64,000 bases of DNA. Origin: Cordia subcordata (lineage: Eukaryota; Streptophyta; Magnoliopsida; Boraginales; Cordiaceae). Position 1 is the stretch's first letter. Every line of letters begins with the position of its first letter. This document shows, one piece after another, positions 23,453 through 36,034 of this stretch. The stretch spans positions 5,430,001-5,494,000 of the forward strand of contig JAPTOF010000010.1 in NCBI GenBank assembly GCA_028554755.1. The letters run 5' to 3'. The notes under the pieces were generated by a model. The model searched no databases, was not told where the DNA came from, and saw only the letters and a program-made list of their open reading frames with translations. The position numbers were made by a program, and so were the translations under genes.

Positions 23453-24272
23453 TTTAACAGACGTCTCGAGTGGTCCACGAATCAATTTGCATCGTAATGT
23501 CTAACTAAGGTCGGCAAGGGCGGAACTACGATCTGAATTTGGGAGGGTCGAATATAATTAAAAGACTATCATATTAAAAATTTTAACATAATCAATGTAA
23601 ATAATAAAAATAATATAAAGAAAAGTTTATCGATTCAAGCAGAAGTTGTGTCCATCTTTTTTTCATGGTATAAAAATTCATCAATTTGAGGACGTAATCC
23701 CGGATTACAAACTAAAGAGCCAATATCAATGTTTTCACATTCAATCTCAGGAGATTTTGTTGAAGCTTCTAAAATCGTATTTGTGTCAACAGTGGATACA
23801 AAAGGTTGTTCACGAGACTTGGGTCAACATTTTTTCCTTTCTATGTTGGAAAAGGAATAAATTGTTTAGATTTACGCACAATTTAGCCTGAAAAATAAAA
23901 ATAATTTTAATATCAAATTAGTTAATTAAAATAATTAGACATATTAATCGAACTAATAAGTTTAATTAATCTTGTACATATATTTTTAAAAAAATTATCA
24001 TATATAAAAATCTTCTTAAGAATAGCACGAAGATATTTATGACTAATTAAAAAAAAATTCCCTTAAATTTTATTTGTTTAAGATTTTAAGGTAGATTATT
24101 AAATAATTCATTTTTTCCTCCTCAAAATTTATTACATATTAAAATACCATCTAAATTTGAAAAAAACATGCACTAAAAATTACTTTCAAAATCTAAACAA
24201 ATAGAAATCATAATAACAAATAGTTTGGACAAATTTACTTAGCTGTCCCATTTTCTTAGTGCCTTATATTAA
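23453..24272. other. Non-coding DNA
   Basis: Contains a short GC-richer phrase (AAGGGCGGAACTACGATCTG) near 23517 of the kind found at ends of decayed plant transposons. Otherwise AT-rich with no gene. Confidence 0.35.
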
Positions 24273-24502
24273 GGGTCTGTTTGAATTGGCTTTTTTTTTT
24301 AAAGAAAAAGTACTTTTTTTTCTGAAAAAGTTATATTAAATTTGTAATAACTATTTCATCTGAGTTCTAAAAAAGCTAAAACTCTGAAAAAAAACTTAAA
24401 TACAGCTTTTTTTAGAAGTCAGAATTTTCAGCTTCTAAAAAAAACTATTTTTCAAAAGCTGTTTAAAAAAACGCTTTTGAAAAAGCCAATCTAAACGAGG
24501 CC
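24273..24502. mobile_element. Tourist-like MITE, 230 bp, TSD TAA
   Basis: Termini GGGTCTGTTTGAATTGGC and (inverted) GGCCTCGTTTAGATTGGC, flanked on both sides by TAA (24270-24272 and 24503-24505). Three-base TAA/TTA duplications and this terminus fit PIF/Harbinger-type MITEs. Internal sequence is shared with the MITE at 35433-35660. Confidence 0.8.
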
Positions 24503-24726
24503 TAAATATTCATTCACTAAAAAAAAAAAGACAAAAAAACATTAAAAAGAACATGTACAGAATTATTTAACGAAAAAATATAAACAAAATATAATATAAA
24601 TTTTTTTCATTAACTTTACATTTTTAAGAATGAAAGGGGAAGGGGGCGGGGAAAACGCTAAGCACCCTGTTCCTGCTAGCCTGCTGCTAAATTCTTTTGG
24701 TGTTATGTGAAGACTAAAGAGAGTAA

Positions 24727-25552
24727 GGTTACGTTTAGTATGCTAGAATGATTTGGAAAGGAATTGTTATTTCAGCTTTTGATTTCTTTTTCTATGTTTG
24801 GTAGAATTAATTGAAGTTGAAAAACTTATTTTTATGGAATAGCCTTTCCAGGAAAAAAATAAAAAAATTTATTCCTTGGTCAAACCTAAGGAATGAGTAT
24901 TTCCACTTAAATGGGAATCAGTAGTTTACACAATCAAATCTAAAAAAAATCCATTTCTCATCTATTATTGATCAAGTTCTCAACTGTTATTTAAAAATAA
25001 AAAATTCTAAAAATTTGAAAAGTAAGAAAAAATAAAAAGTTAAAAATTTTAAATTTTAAAAATAAAAAATAAATGTCTATTTTATTTTTCAATCTAATAT
25101 AGTTGGAAAACGCATGTATTTTTATTAGATGGTTAACTTTTCTCTTTTAATTATGTTAAAAAAAGTAAATAAATTGAAATATCATGTTAAAATAAAAATG
25201 ATAGAATAAGCAATGTTATATTTTATTGTTGATCAAAAGACTGGCAAAAGTATTTTATTTTATATTGATATTGTATAAAATTAGTTGTTACGCATAAACT
25301 CAAATTTATGTCATATAAAAAAATAAATGTATTTTTGTTAATAGAATTGATTTTCATTCCTTTCTAACTTGTTAAAATAATTTTTCCATACATATGAAAT
25401 AAAATAAGCATTCCGTTATAGTTTTTTATAATTTTAACCAAATATAAGAAAAAAATAAAATAAATAAGTATTCCGTGAGTATTTTGTCTTGGATTCCATT
25501 CTATCTTGAATAGTCATTTCTTCCCAAATCATTCCATCGTACTAAATGAACT
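24727..25552. mobile_element. Non-autonomous TIR element, about 830 bp, copy 1
   Basis: The left end GGTTACGTTTAGTATGCTAG followed by AATGATTTGG is matched, inverted, by the right end (CCAAATCATTCCATCGTACT then AAATGAAC). A related element of similar length lies at 31295-32104. There is no coding capacity. The superfamily is not assigned because target duplications are unclear. Confidence 0.6.
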
Positions 25553-25904
25553 CCAAGGGTTTTGAGTACAAAAGAACACTGGAGAAAAGTTGTGAATGGT
25601 GGGAGTGGGGAGGGAAGGGGGGTTTGCTAAAATAATAATAGACAAAAAAAAAAAGAAGAAAAGAAAAAGAAGTAAGTGGACAACGGAAATGGGATCATGT
25701 GGGAGTGGAAAAAGTCAAGTTGTTGTGACTTCTTGTTTTTTTTCCCACGGTATAAATTGAATTAATGACATTTTTCTCACGTAGCCTAAGCTTAATTCCC
25801 AGAACATTCATTGAAAATGTGGTTCTTGAATCATATGCATGGAATCTTCTCACTTGAGAGCGACATGTATAGTCCGGAAGATTCGAACCTCTCCCTACTC
25901 CACT

Positions 25905-27289
25905 TGATAAGTCTTAAATAAGCTTTTAATTCATAATTAATTGTACTTAATTCTCGTATTGAATGCTCTTTAATTGGTTTTTTTATGCTTTTTTACATAT
26001 TTATGCTTGGAAAAAGAAGTTGAATACATTATACATGAATTCAATGGCTTTTTGGATGTGTTTACAGCTGATAAAATTGATTCTGCTATCTTAAAAAATA
26101 TCATGCAATTTATACGCGAGATTGACCAAACTTTGACCAAGACTGAAGATATTTTTATAGCACTTATGAAAGGAATTGCATGGAAGACTTTCCACATTTT
26201 GAAAAAGAAGGAGATTAATTCTAAAAGACTTTTATTAAGGATTTTGACATTTTTATTTTCCTTAACTTTAAAGAGTTTCCTTATTTGAGAAGAACTTCAG
26301 TTAGGAATTTCTCTTATATATTTTCTTACATATGGTTAATAAAGAGATAAAGACTTTATTCATAATTTTCTAGCAAAATATTTTCATCTTCTCAGGCACC
26401 ACTTTTATGATGATGGAGTTCTAAATTTCTTTCTAGCCAAAGGTTAATCAAGATTTTAGTTCTTCAATTCCGTGAGATCTAATTGTTTTATTCCTTTTAT
26501 GCTATTTTGATATTTGCGTATTTACTATTTTAAGAATTAATATTGTTCTGCGATTATTTAATTTTGTGCGTAATTATTCAATTGCATGACAATAGGTAGC
26601 CAATTAGATTAATTTAATTAATCTAAGAATAGTGGTAACTAGGTTTCTTGTGTAATTACGCAATCTAAATAAGTGATTACCGCGAGAGTGTTGACTTTTA
26701 GAATTAGATCCTTCTAAATTTTATTGTTGTTGTTAGATAGACTCTGTGGGTATTTTTGAGGGTTAGAACGTATAATAGATAAGGCGATAGCAGGAAAAAA
26801 TCATAGGAAATTTAAATCGTTATTAGCACTGTAAGGAAAGATGAGGTTGTTAGGCCGAGCCAATAACCATAACTGATTTATCAACATAGTTGGAAGTATC
26901 TTTGCATCTAGGATCTGATTTGTTGACCAAAATTGTGAGTATACCTTAGGTTAGATTTAGTTCTCATTGATTTCCTATTTTACCAGCTTTAAATGAACTT
27001 AGGATTGCATGTTTTAGTCGTTTTTATTTTTATTTACGTTTTTTATTTTTCTGCCCAGTTACGTGTTCACGCAGCGTGGTCTAGTGTGCTAGACAGCTTT
27101 ATTTATTTCGCTTTTTCATATTAAAAAAGCCCTTTTTATTAAAACTTATTTGATTAATTTACTTGGCATATTTGACAAATCCTAATCTCCCAATCTCTAT
27201 GGATTCGACTCTTTTTTTTGCCACGTACTCAATTTAAATTTGCAATATAAGAATTAAAATTTTATTTTTGGTGGTTTTGATGCCCATCA
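25905..27289. mobile_element. Solo LTR, 1385 bp, with intact 5-bp TSD
   Basis: Begins TGATAAGTCTTAAATAAGC and ends GGTTTTGATGCCCATCA, and is flanked by perfect CCACT repeats at 25900-25904 and 27290-27294. The start and the CTCTATGGATTCGACTC phrase near the end look like LTRs of the plant Tat/Athila gypsy group, but that assignment is from memory of the family only. There is no internal region or second LTR, so it arose by LTR-LTR recombination. It interrupts repeat family A. Confidence 0.85.
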
Positions 27290-28229
27290 CCACTGCACCC
27301 CGCCCCTCCCCCACCCCACCCCACCCCACCCCAACCCAACCCAAAGAGGAGGTAAAATGTTTTTCACTATGGTCAATATAAAAGTAATTCACATATATTA
27401 AAATTCGAAAATTTTTTCATAATACAAATATCACAATTATACTCGACATGGACTCGTATTTGAAAAAATGTTATGTAAGCACATTACAGTTGTGCTCAAA
27501 CAAGATTTCATATTTTAAAAGTGTTGTATAATCATTTGAATTTTAACAACATCAAATATGTCATTCTTAATCCCACTTAAATAGGCTGCGGCCATCCCTG
27601 TCCCGATTACAAATAATGAACTCACTTAACCCCATTAGTTTTTTCAGTTTGTTTCTTGCTTACATAATGATTTTTGCAATAGCTTGTTAATAGAGCTAAT
27701 AAATAAAAATAACAAAGAAATTAACGAGTGTGTTCTACAATTTGAAAAGTACAATGCAACTATAAAGTACATTTACAAAGTGATTCTTAATTCATCCAGC
27801 GTATGGTACGCAACATGTGGTCGGCGGGAACTTGTGTTTGGCTTACTTTATCTGAGTGCTTATAATCATTTAAAGTAAAATATTAATAAGACGAGTTTTT
27901 TTGTTTTTTTATTTTTATAGAAACACTTAAATAAATATGTCAAACACTTTCTTAATTAATCCAATCCATCTCTTTCAATCTTCATTTGATGGATCAACCT
28001 CTTTTAGCGTGCAAGACCAGTTTGTCTTGGAAGCCCGTTTGTCGACGGTGGAGCCATGCGTGAACCTACGGTTACATTGAAAGACCATACTGTCACTATA
28101 ATTAAAAATTACAATGAAAGTAACTTGTTGGGCTCACGTGATTTCACCTTTGTTGTTTTTTTTCCCACCCGCCCCAGGGGGGGGGGGGTAATGAGAAGTA
28201 ATTTTCTTTCTCTATTGGATCAGCTTACG

Positions 28230-28276
<47 letters not shown>
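28230..28276. repeat. (TA)n microsatellite
   Basis: About 23 TA units at the 3' edge of repeat family A copy 3. Shorter TA runs follow at 28476-28488 and 29003-29022. Confidence 0.95.
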
Positions 28277-28278
<2 letters not shown>

Positions 28279-28518
28279 ATTTTGAGCTATGGCTTCCCAC
28301 CTATATATATAAAAGTAAAATAGTCTAGATTCGTGTTAGATCTAGACATTTTTCTTTTAAAAAGTTTAAAAATTAAAAAAAAAGAAATTGGTTATCAAAC
28401 TTTTCTACATCAAATTCAGAGGGTATAATATTGCTATTATAATATCTTTATAATATTAATTGAAATTTGTGTGTGTATATATATATATGTATGTATGTGC
28501 GTATATATACACAACACA

Positions 28519-28545
28519 CTAGTTAACTTTATGCACGGGCCCAAT
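28519..28545 (-). mobile_element. Possible Helitron 3' terminus
   Basis: The minus strand reads GGGCCCGTGCATAAAGTTAA then CTAG followed by T. This resembles the CCCGTGCA...CTAG|T terminus of plant Helitrons, but the second half of the hairpin is degraded and no 5' end was located. Confidence 0.3.
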
Positions 28546-28835
28546 GTATATTAAATTTTATTTTAATAATATATTAATAAATTTATATAATAAAAACAGT
28601 ACTTTATGAGTAACTTTTTTATTGTACAAACATTTTCGTTGTAATCGTGGCTTTTAAATAAATTGCAAGAAATTTCTTGAAATGTAATCTAACAAAAGCT
28701 AAGTTGTATCAACCAATCATAATTTTAGATAAATACTATTAGACTCTGTTTGGCTCATCTTTTTGGAAACTTGAATGGTTTTTGTGAGTTTGACCATTAG
28801 CTAACTTAAGTTTAGAAGAGGTTCTAGATAAAATT

Positions 28836-29290
28836 AAGTCAAAAGTAAAAAGAAAAAGAAAAAAAAAAGAGCTTAAGAAACCAAGAGAGTTTTTCTAGGA
28901 GTTATTTTATATTATGTGAGAAATTGTTTATTTTTAAACTAAAAAATAATCATTTTATATTTTTGAACAATTAATATTTCTCTAATAAGATCTCTGATAC
29001 TATATATATATATATATATATGTGTCAATTATATTTATATTACAAGTTATTTATTTGATAAACAATTAATTTAAAAATGATTCCTACTTTTTTCGCAATC
29101 CAATCTTATTTTGACATTTTTTTAACTATATCTTCTTTTATCCGTGAACCTCACCGCAAATTAACATTTCACTCTTTGAATCCAAATCTAATTTGCAATA
29201 GCCTATTTTGTAGATGATCTGTCGGGTGTGTTATAAAATTTATTACTTTAAAATAAATTTAGTTTGGCCCTCTCTAAAGTGAGTTGTCTA
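28836..29290 (+). repeat. Shared AT-rich block (partner 11426-11870)
   Basis: Same orientation and order as the partner. Differs from it mainly by a (TA)n expansion at 29003-29022. Confidence 0.75.
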
Positions 29291-30267
29291 TTTCGTTTTA
29301 AAAAAGTAGTATATATCTCTTTTAGGTATTTCCTAATCTAAAAATTAATTTTAATTTATATTAAAAGTCATGGTTAAATTACATGTTCCTCATTGAAATA
29401 AAACTATTGGATATGTTCACATATTCTTGCTCACAGTAATAATTCCTTTTAATATATTAAGTTACATTTGTTTAGCATGTTGATCTTTGCCACCAATTTA
29501 GTCTGTAACATTTATTAATTTACTATTTTCTTTTGAAAATTTAAATTATTAGACATGAATTTATTTTATTTATTTATTATTTTTAACACGCCTTCTTACT
29601 TGCAATCAAATTTAGTTTTAAACCTAAACATATTTTTTTAAGGGAACAAGATGAGACTTGAACCCAAAAATTTTTACTAATTCTACTTTAATATTATATA
29701 CATTTATCACTTTGTCAAAAAAAAAAAAGTTATTAGAGATAGTTTTATTTTATTTTATTATTGAAATAATAGGGATCAAAAAGACACTTTTTGTAAACAA
29801 CAAGAACTATTTGTAAAATTTGTCAAAAAAGAAATGTACTTATTTAGCAGTGTCAGAAATAAGAAAAAGTTCAGAGGACTATAATATCCTTATTATTGCA
29901 TACTAGAGACTCCATTGCAGGGATAAAAACACAATTGCATTATATATTAAACAATTAAATCTCTTTTACCGTCACAAAGGGCATTTTGGACATAAAATAT
30001 AAAGTATAAAACAAAAGCATTTGTTATGATCATGTTATTGCATAATGCAAGCTACGAATATGCGTTATAGACAAAACTGCTACCCTTGGATTCACATTTC
30101 TTATGTAGTTAAGATACAACATAGTTTATAATAGAGGATGCTACAGTTGATTCACTTGTAACATTAACTCCCTCCAAAATATAGTTGCATTATTTCTTGA
30201 TAACTATGAAGTAACATTTATCCTGATTGTTAATTTTAAATCTCTCGAAACAATTTCTTCAAAAATC

Positions 30268-30299
<32 letters not shown>

Positions 30300-30660
30300 T
30301 ATATGCCTTTTCCAATTTTTGCTAAAAGTTTAATATTAAAAATAAATGAAAAATCACAAAAATCAAAGAATAAAAGAATCAAAAAATAAAAAATATAAAT
30401 TCAAAAAATTCAAAAAAATAAAAAGTTAAACAAATAAAAAAATAAGAAGTCAAAAGTCAAAATCCAAAAACTAAAATAAAAAAAGCATAAAAATAATAAA
30501 ATCATAAGGACCAAAACTAAAAAAATTCAAAGAATAAAAATAAAAAATTAATTTTATTATTCATGAGAACTTGGGAGTCTGGAGATGTTTACGTCAACAA
30601 ACGAATAATTTTCGTTAGTTCTCTCTCTCTCTATTGCTTTCTGAAGTGGAGACAAGCACT
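29291..30660. other. AT-rich intergenic DNA
   Basis: No gene seen. Contains a TA run at 30270-30304 and an A-rich purine stretch at 30340-30560. Confidence 0.45.
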
Positions 30661-31050
30661 CGCGTTGAAAGACCATATTGTATTACCGTCACTATAATTA
30701 GAAAATTACAAAAAGGGGGAATTGACTTTTCTTTTTTCTTTTTTAGCCTTGCCTTGGGGTTTTTTCTTTATTTTTTCCTCACTTTTTGCGGGTGAAATGG
30801 GAATTGAGATTCCGATAGCAACTTGTTGGGCTCACACGACCTGACCTCTTTTTTGGGGAATTGAGATGACGATTGAAAGCAGCTTGGGGAACTGCGATTG
30901 CGATTGAAAGCAACTTGTTGGCGTCACACAAGCTGACCTTTTTTTTTTTTTGAGAATTGAGATTACGATTGAAAGTAACTTGTTGGGCTCACATGACTGG
31001 ACCTTTTTTTTTTTCTTTTTTTGACGGGTAATGAGAAGTAATTTTATTTT
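30661..31050 (+). repeat. Local tandem array derived from repeat family A
   Basis: Starts with a phrase matching 9925-9960 (GTCACTATAATTAGAAA). The unit GAATTGAGATTACGATTGAA, AGCAACTTGTTGGGCTCAC, then a T-rich tail is repeated about four times with variations between 30789 and 31020. In family A copies 1 and 3 the same phrase occurs once. Confidence 0.65.
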
Positions 31051-31294
31051 CAAATTGGTTTTAACTTGTGAACATATTTACCTAATATTATAAAATTATA
31101 TTTTAAAGATAGTTTTTCAAGTCTTTGGAGAGGTTGCGAAAAAATTATAAAGTAATATGAGAGAGTGGAATTTATTTGTACTCTCAAATGTGGTAATTCA
31201 CTAATCTCTAAGTAACGTTCCTGTCCCAAAAGTCAATTTCACAACCGTACAAATGTCTTTTCCAATAAGTTTTCATGCTATTTTAAAGAGTTTA

Positions 31295-32104
31295 GGTTAC
31301 ATTTAATATGCAAGAATGACCTGGAATATAATAGTTATTCTAATTTTTGATTCCCTCTCTTTTATTTAGTAAAGTTCATTGAAGTCGGAAAATTCATTCT
31401 CATTGAATGGCCTTTTCAGTAAAAAGTAAGAAAACTCATTTTTTAGCCAAGCCCAAGGAATATATATTTTAACTTGAGTAGGAATCCATCAAAAATGAAG
31501 TAAAATCACAAAAGAAATTTATTTCCCATCTATCATCTCAAAAATTCTCAATCATTATTTTAAAAAAGTAATTAAAACATAAAAAAATCTAAAAATTTGA
31601 ATTTTAAAAATCTAAAAAGTAAAAAAAAAATTGAAACCTAAAAATACAGGCGTCACTTTCATTTTTGACAATTTTTTTTTTTTTGAAAATATGTGTATTT
31701 GTATAGGATGGTAAACTTTTCACTTTCAATTATATTGGAAAAAAAGTAAATAAATTGAAATATAGTGTTAAAATAAAATTAATAAAAATAATTAATACTA
31801 TTTCATTGCAAGAAAAAAGCTAGCAAGAGTATTTTTGTTTATGTTAGTATAGTATAAAATTAATTGTCATGCATAAGTTTAACTTTATGTCAAATCAAGA
31901 ATAAGAGTTTTTTGACTAATTGAATTGATTTTCATTCCATTCTTACTTGTTAAAATAATTTTACCAAACATATAAAATACAATAAGCATTCCATTCCAAT
32001 CTTTATATATTTTCAACAAAATATGAGAAAAAATAACTATTTTATGAGCATTCAATCTTTAATAACCATTTTTTTCTAAATCATTTCATCATACATAATG
32101 AACC
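31295..32104. mobile_element. Non-autonomous TIR element, about 810 bp, copy 2
   Basis: Left end GGTTACATTTAATATGCAAG, right end (inverted) GGTTCATTATGTATGATGAA. Similar in ends and internal AT-rich body to 24727-25552. It abuts a LINE fragment at its right edge. Confidence 0.55.
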
Positions 32105-32330
32105 ATTAAAGGAGAACCCATCAAGACCAGGCTTTTATCATTGCTTATGGAAAATAGAGCATTTTTAATCTCGCTCTTGGGAATTTCGTCAACAAGCATG
32201 CTTCTCGTTAACCTCCCCCCTTGAAATCAGATTCTCCCCAAGTAATTTTTGTAAAAATTAACAATAAGATCCCTTGTTTCTTCGAAAGACTTCGTCACTT
32301 CGCCATTCTATTATTATTGTCATATAATAG
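32105..32330 (-). pseudogene. LINE (L1-like) ORF2 fragment, upstream of the RT core
   Basis: The minus-strand frames read VTKSFEETRDLIVNFYKNYLG and, after a frame change, MLVDEIPKSEIKNALFSISN. These match the conserved run-up to reverse transcriptase in plant L1 elements, where a motif like MGNDKAPGPDG follows. Here it is degraded to ISNDKSLVLMG. Broken by frameshifts and cut off by the TIR element at 32104. Confidence 0.6.
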
Positions 32331-32455
32331 AATACTTGCTTAAGTAGAAATGTCAAAAAGAAAGAAAAGAAAAAAAGATTAGGAATCTTTGAATTCTCAA
32401 GTACATTTCATAAAAAAATTAACCATAGAAAAGATTTGGTACAACAAGAAGAAAG

Positions 32456-33282
32456 AAAATTGGTGATTTGTATGGCAAAAAACCACACCTGTATGCATAA
32501 CCCATCTTCCTTCGGTTTAAATCACATAAGAGAGACTAAAATATTCAAATTTTCTCATATTGAAAAATCATAAACTTTAAGACTAACTTGTTAGTTTTTA
32601 ATTGTGACCATTTGGCTTTAGTTTTTAAATTTTGAGCTTTTACTTGTTTGTGAGTTATAACGTTTTGACAATATGAAGGGGTAGTTTTTAGGGAAGAAGA
32701 AAAAGAGAAAAGGGACTCCTTCATGTAATAACAGATTCACAATATTAATGCGTTCTCTAAAAACTCAAATTTAGAGTTTTTGATTTATTTCCTTTTCTTT
32801 TTACTTGGCTTTAATGCTAAAAATTCTTTTTAAAATGCTTCAAATAAATTAGCTTCAACTTCTAAATTTTTACTTGATCTCCATGTTGTAATTATGTGTT
32901 AAAACTCAATGAATGACTTTAGAACTCCATTTTTCTGGTCTTCTTAACTTTAAAAGCTAACTCATGAGTTAAGATTATTTTTCTCACTTTATCATGAGTT
33001 ATATAAGAAACTTTTTTTTGCGTTTATAAATTAACCATAAGAGTTCTCTTCCGGAACCAACGTGATGTAACATCAGTTGAAATAATTGACTTCTAAAACA
33101 AATTGCAATTATTATCGGCATTGACGTAGGTGAATAAAAAAAATGGCAATAATTAGTTATGGATATGTATAAACTAATTGGAAGTAATAAACGAAAACGC
33201 TAATTGTGTACGTATATGATGACGCTGTAAGCTTCTGGATGCTTACGACATGCTGGATGCCACCTAACTTTCAGTCACACAT
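32456..33282. other. AT-rich intergenic DNA
   Basis: No gene or clear repeat seen. The adjoining 32325-32455 matches 15265-15400. Confidence 0.4.
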
Positions 33283-33650
33283 TAAAAGAAAAAGGTAATT
33301 TTAGATGTCTCGTGCATCATATTAGTCATACTCTAAAAACTTAAAGTATAGGCATAGAGTAGTATGGATATAAATTGGACTCTAAAAATTTTTTTAAAAA
33401 ATATAATTTTAGAACTTGAGTTTTATCAAATATACAATTGAAAATCTCAACTTCAAATCTTTAATAGAATGAAAAAAAGGGGTAATTTTAGATGTCTCGT
33501 GCATCATACTAATTATACTCTAATTATTTGTCTTAGATATCAAGGCTACACAAACCCCACCAATCTTATACAACGTGCGATACCTTAATGTAGCATCCAG
33601 GTATTAAACTAGGGTATAGAATAAGGCCGGCAGGCAGGAAGTATCTCATT
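33283..33650. repeat. Dispersed repeat, copy 2 (partner 3369-3722)
   Basis: Carries the same internal duplication and the same 3' end as the copy at 3369-3722. It is about 14 bp longer near its 3' end, because of an ACTAGGGTATAGAA insertion-like difference. Confidence 0.75.
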
Positions 33651-34204
33651 GTACTAATCCTAGTTAACTATGAATTTCCAAGATAATGGGAGCTTTGTCC
33701 TGCTTTTAAATTAAGGGCGCAAGTTGATTTCTTGGTCTTTTCTTTTTTTCAATTTCTTGTTTTCAATTGTTGGAGCTTAATGTCGTGGTCCTGACATTGA
33801 GGGATAGCTGCCCTCTAATAAATAAAACTAAGCCCAAAGTCATTTGTTTATCATAGTAGAACGAGATTATCATCGTCTAGCAGTCCCACCGTTAACATAA
33901 CAAGAACGGGGGACATTTGGTTCAGCCGACCATACAAAATTTTTGAGCAAATAAGATCGACAATTATAATATTTTTACATTTGATTTGTAGAATGAAAAA
34001 AAATATATTCTTGAACAAATTCAATACTTGTATGAATTTTTTATCTTTTATTGTTTAAGAAGCAATTTTTTCAGAGCAACTCACTTATGGTGGAAAACAA
34101 ATCCGAAGTCATTACATGATATATATAATTAATTATAATTACACAGTTCTTTTGGGCTAAATAAACAAGTGACTTCTATTAACGAAAGAAATTTACAACC
34201 AAAA

Positions 34205-35432
34205 ACAAAGATTAAAACAGGGATTCAGCATTGATGTCCCATGATTTATAGATGAGCCTATTCAACCTAGTGTTAGGGTATTTCCTACGTGAGGTAATCA
34301 AGTATTTAACATTAAAAGAAATATTCACAAATAATTGCTCCTCGTATATGGTATCTGTACCCATCAATCTGTGATTTCTTTCCCTCTATATGTGATATAC
34401 AATAGCTTCAAAAAAATTTTGGTAATATGAGCTTGAAGAGAAATAACATTCAATTTACAGTTCATCTAAGTGCAAACATCATCCCAGGAGTTTAACCAAA
34501 AAGGACCCTCCACCATTTTCATTTCTCTCCTCCAAATTCAACGAACCATACCACAATCGCAGTAGTTTGGCGGGATTTGTATTAAGCATTGTCAATCAAG
34601 TGCGAAAGGTATGACGAGGATTATCACCTTTGAACCAAATAAGGTTGTACCAATCGACTCTCTCGTAACGAGCTCTATAATTTTCCAAAGCAAAGTTGAT
34701 GGTGAAGGAACCACCTGGATTAGGAAGCCAGACAATTGAGTCTTCTATACGCATAATAGGAGTAGTGTTACCCAAGAGAGCAGAGATATGAATAAAGATA
34801 TCATTTTGGGGCCAATTCCACTCACCATGAATGGTATAATCAGAAACCTTCTCTGCCAAAAAACCCCCAGAGTCAATGATAGCCTCTTCACCAAACACAT
34901 CCTTTAAAATACCCAAAGGATGCCAGAAATCAATCCAAAAAGTGTGTTTCGCCCAGCACCAAAAGGTGAAAAACAAAATCTTTCATTATATCGCTGAGTT
35001 TAGCAAGTCAGTTCCAGTACCAAGGAGAATTCGTTTGGATTTTGATGCTCCAAATATTAGACTGCCTTAATCGGTATTCTCTAATCCAACGAACCCAAAT
35101 ATAATTTTGGACTGTAAGGATGTTCCAGAGATGGGGAAGATTGCTTACATAATTTGCTTTCCACTAGTTCTTAATACCAGTTCCGTCATATTTTTTTCGG
35201 CACACATCATTCCAAGAGACTCGAGTGCCTCGACCAGTTGAGTTGTTCCCATGCCAAAGGAAGTTTGCAGGGAGCTTTTTAACAGATTTGTTAATACCCT
35301 CTGGGAGGACAAACATGCGTGCCCAATAAACATAAATATTTACTAAGAGTTGATAAGTTGACATCTCCCATCAAAACAAAGCTAGCGAATAGCCATCCAT
35401 CAGTCCTAGACATGATTTTCTTCAATAACTTA
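34205..35432 (-). pseudogene. LINE (L1-like) ORF2 3' part with RT zinc-binding domain
   Basis: On the minus strand this is the C-terminal half of a plant LINE ORF2, decayed but easy to follow. It starts with KKIMSRTDGWLF, then VYWARMFVLPEGINKSVKKL and FLWHGNNSTGRGTRVSWNDV. The zinc-binding domain of reverse transcriptase follows, with LPNPGGSFTINFALENYRAR and DWYNLIWFKGDNPRHTF, and the C-terminal stretch VYHI-RERNHR lies near 34380. Stops and frameshifts separate the parts. The upstream end is interrupted at 35433 by a MITE with TTA duplication. Confidence 0.8.
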
Positions 35433-35660
35433 GGGTCTGTTTGGATTGGCATCTTTTCAGAAAAAAATATTTTTTTTTCTGAAAAAATTACATTAGATTT
35501 GTAATAACTATTTAATTTGGTTTCCAAAAAAGTTGAAACTCTGAAATAAACTCAAATACAGCTTTTTTTAGAAATCAAAATTTTTAGCTTATAAAAAAAA
35601 ACTATTTTTCAAAAGCTGCTAAAAAAAACACTTTTGAAAAAAGTCAATTCAAACGGACCC
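35433..35660. mobile_element. Tourist-like MITE, 228 bp, TSD TTA
   Basis: Termini GGGTCTGTTTGGATTGGC and (inverted) GGGTCCGTTTGAATTGAC, flanked by TTA at 35430-35432 and 35661-35663. Internal sequence closely follows the MITE at 24273-24502. It separates the LINE remnant on its left from the unidentified open segment on its right. Confidence 0.85.
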
Positions 35661-35663
35661 TTA

Positions 35664-35828
35664 GTCCATAGACCTCTGTTCAGAGCAGCTAACCCAGCAG
35701 AATTGGATATTCTGTCGTCAATTTCCAAGGTTATTCAAGTTCTGGTGAATGCTCTCGCTAAAAAAGATCCCAAAAAGCAAATGAACCCCAAAGTGTATAG
35801 GTCTAAAGGTTTAACTATTAGGCCCTGA
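35664..35828 (+). other. Unidentified open segment
   Basis: One plus frame is open from the MITE edge to a TGA at 35826-35828 and has protein-like composition, including NPAELDILSSISKVIQVLVN and a basic tail (KKDPKKQMNPKVYRSKGL). I do not recognise the family. The reverse strand is also mostly open. It could be a displaced exon or chance. Confidence 0.25.
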
Positions 35829-36034
35829 ACCTCACACAGAGGCAATAGAATTCAGGCAAATATGTACCAGGCTGGGTGATGAATAGATACTTCGTGAAAA
35901 TTTAGTGGTGAATTTAATCTAGTACTCTTGCCCTTCTGGTGGCTGGGTCAATTGCATTGGATGAATAAGATCTCGGTGGTGGAGCTTGAGCGTGACCAGT
36001 AGTACTTGATTCAGCGCTAAACGGTTGAACTTTT

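Larger units (their letters stand above)
24655..28205 (+). repeat. Dispersed repeat family A, copy 3, expanded by nested insertions
   Basis: Pieces of the family A repeat lie at 24655-24700, 25565-25899 and 27295-28205. They are separated by a TIR element (24727-25552) and a solo LTR (25905-27289). Read without the insertions, the order is the same as copies 1 and 2. The C-rich tract at 27296-27345 has become CCCCA/CCCAA repeats. Confidence 0.75.

Noticed and set aside
25974..26288. 104-codon frame inside the solo LTR
   Set aside because: LTRs do not normally encode protein, and the frame has no domain. Taken as chance.
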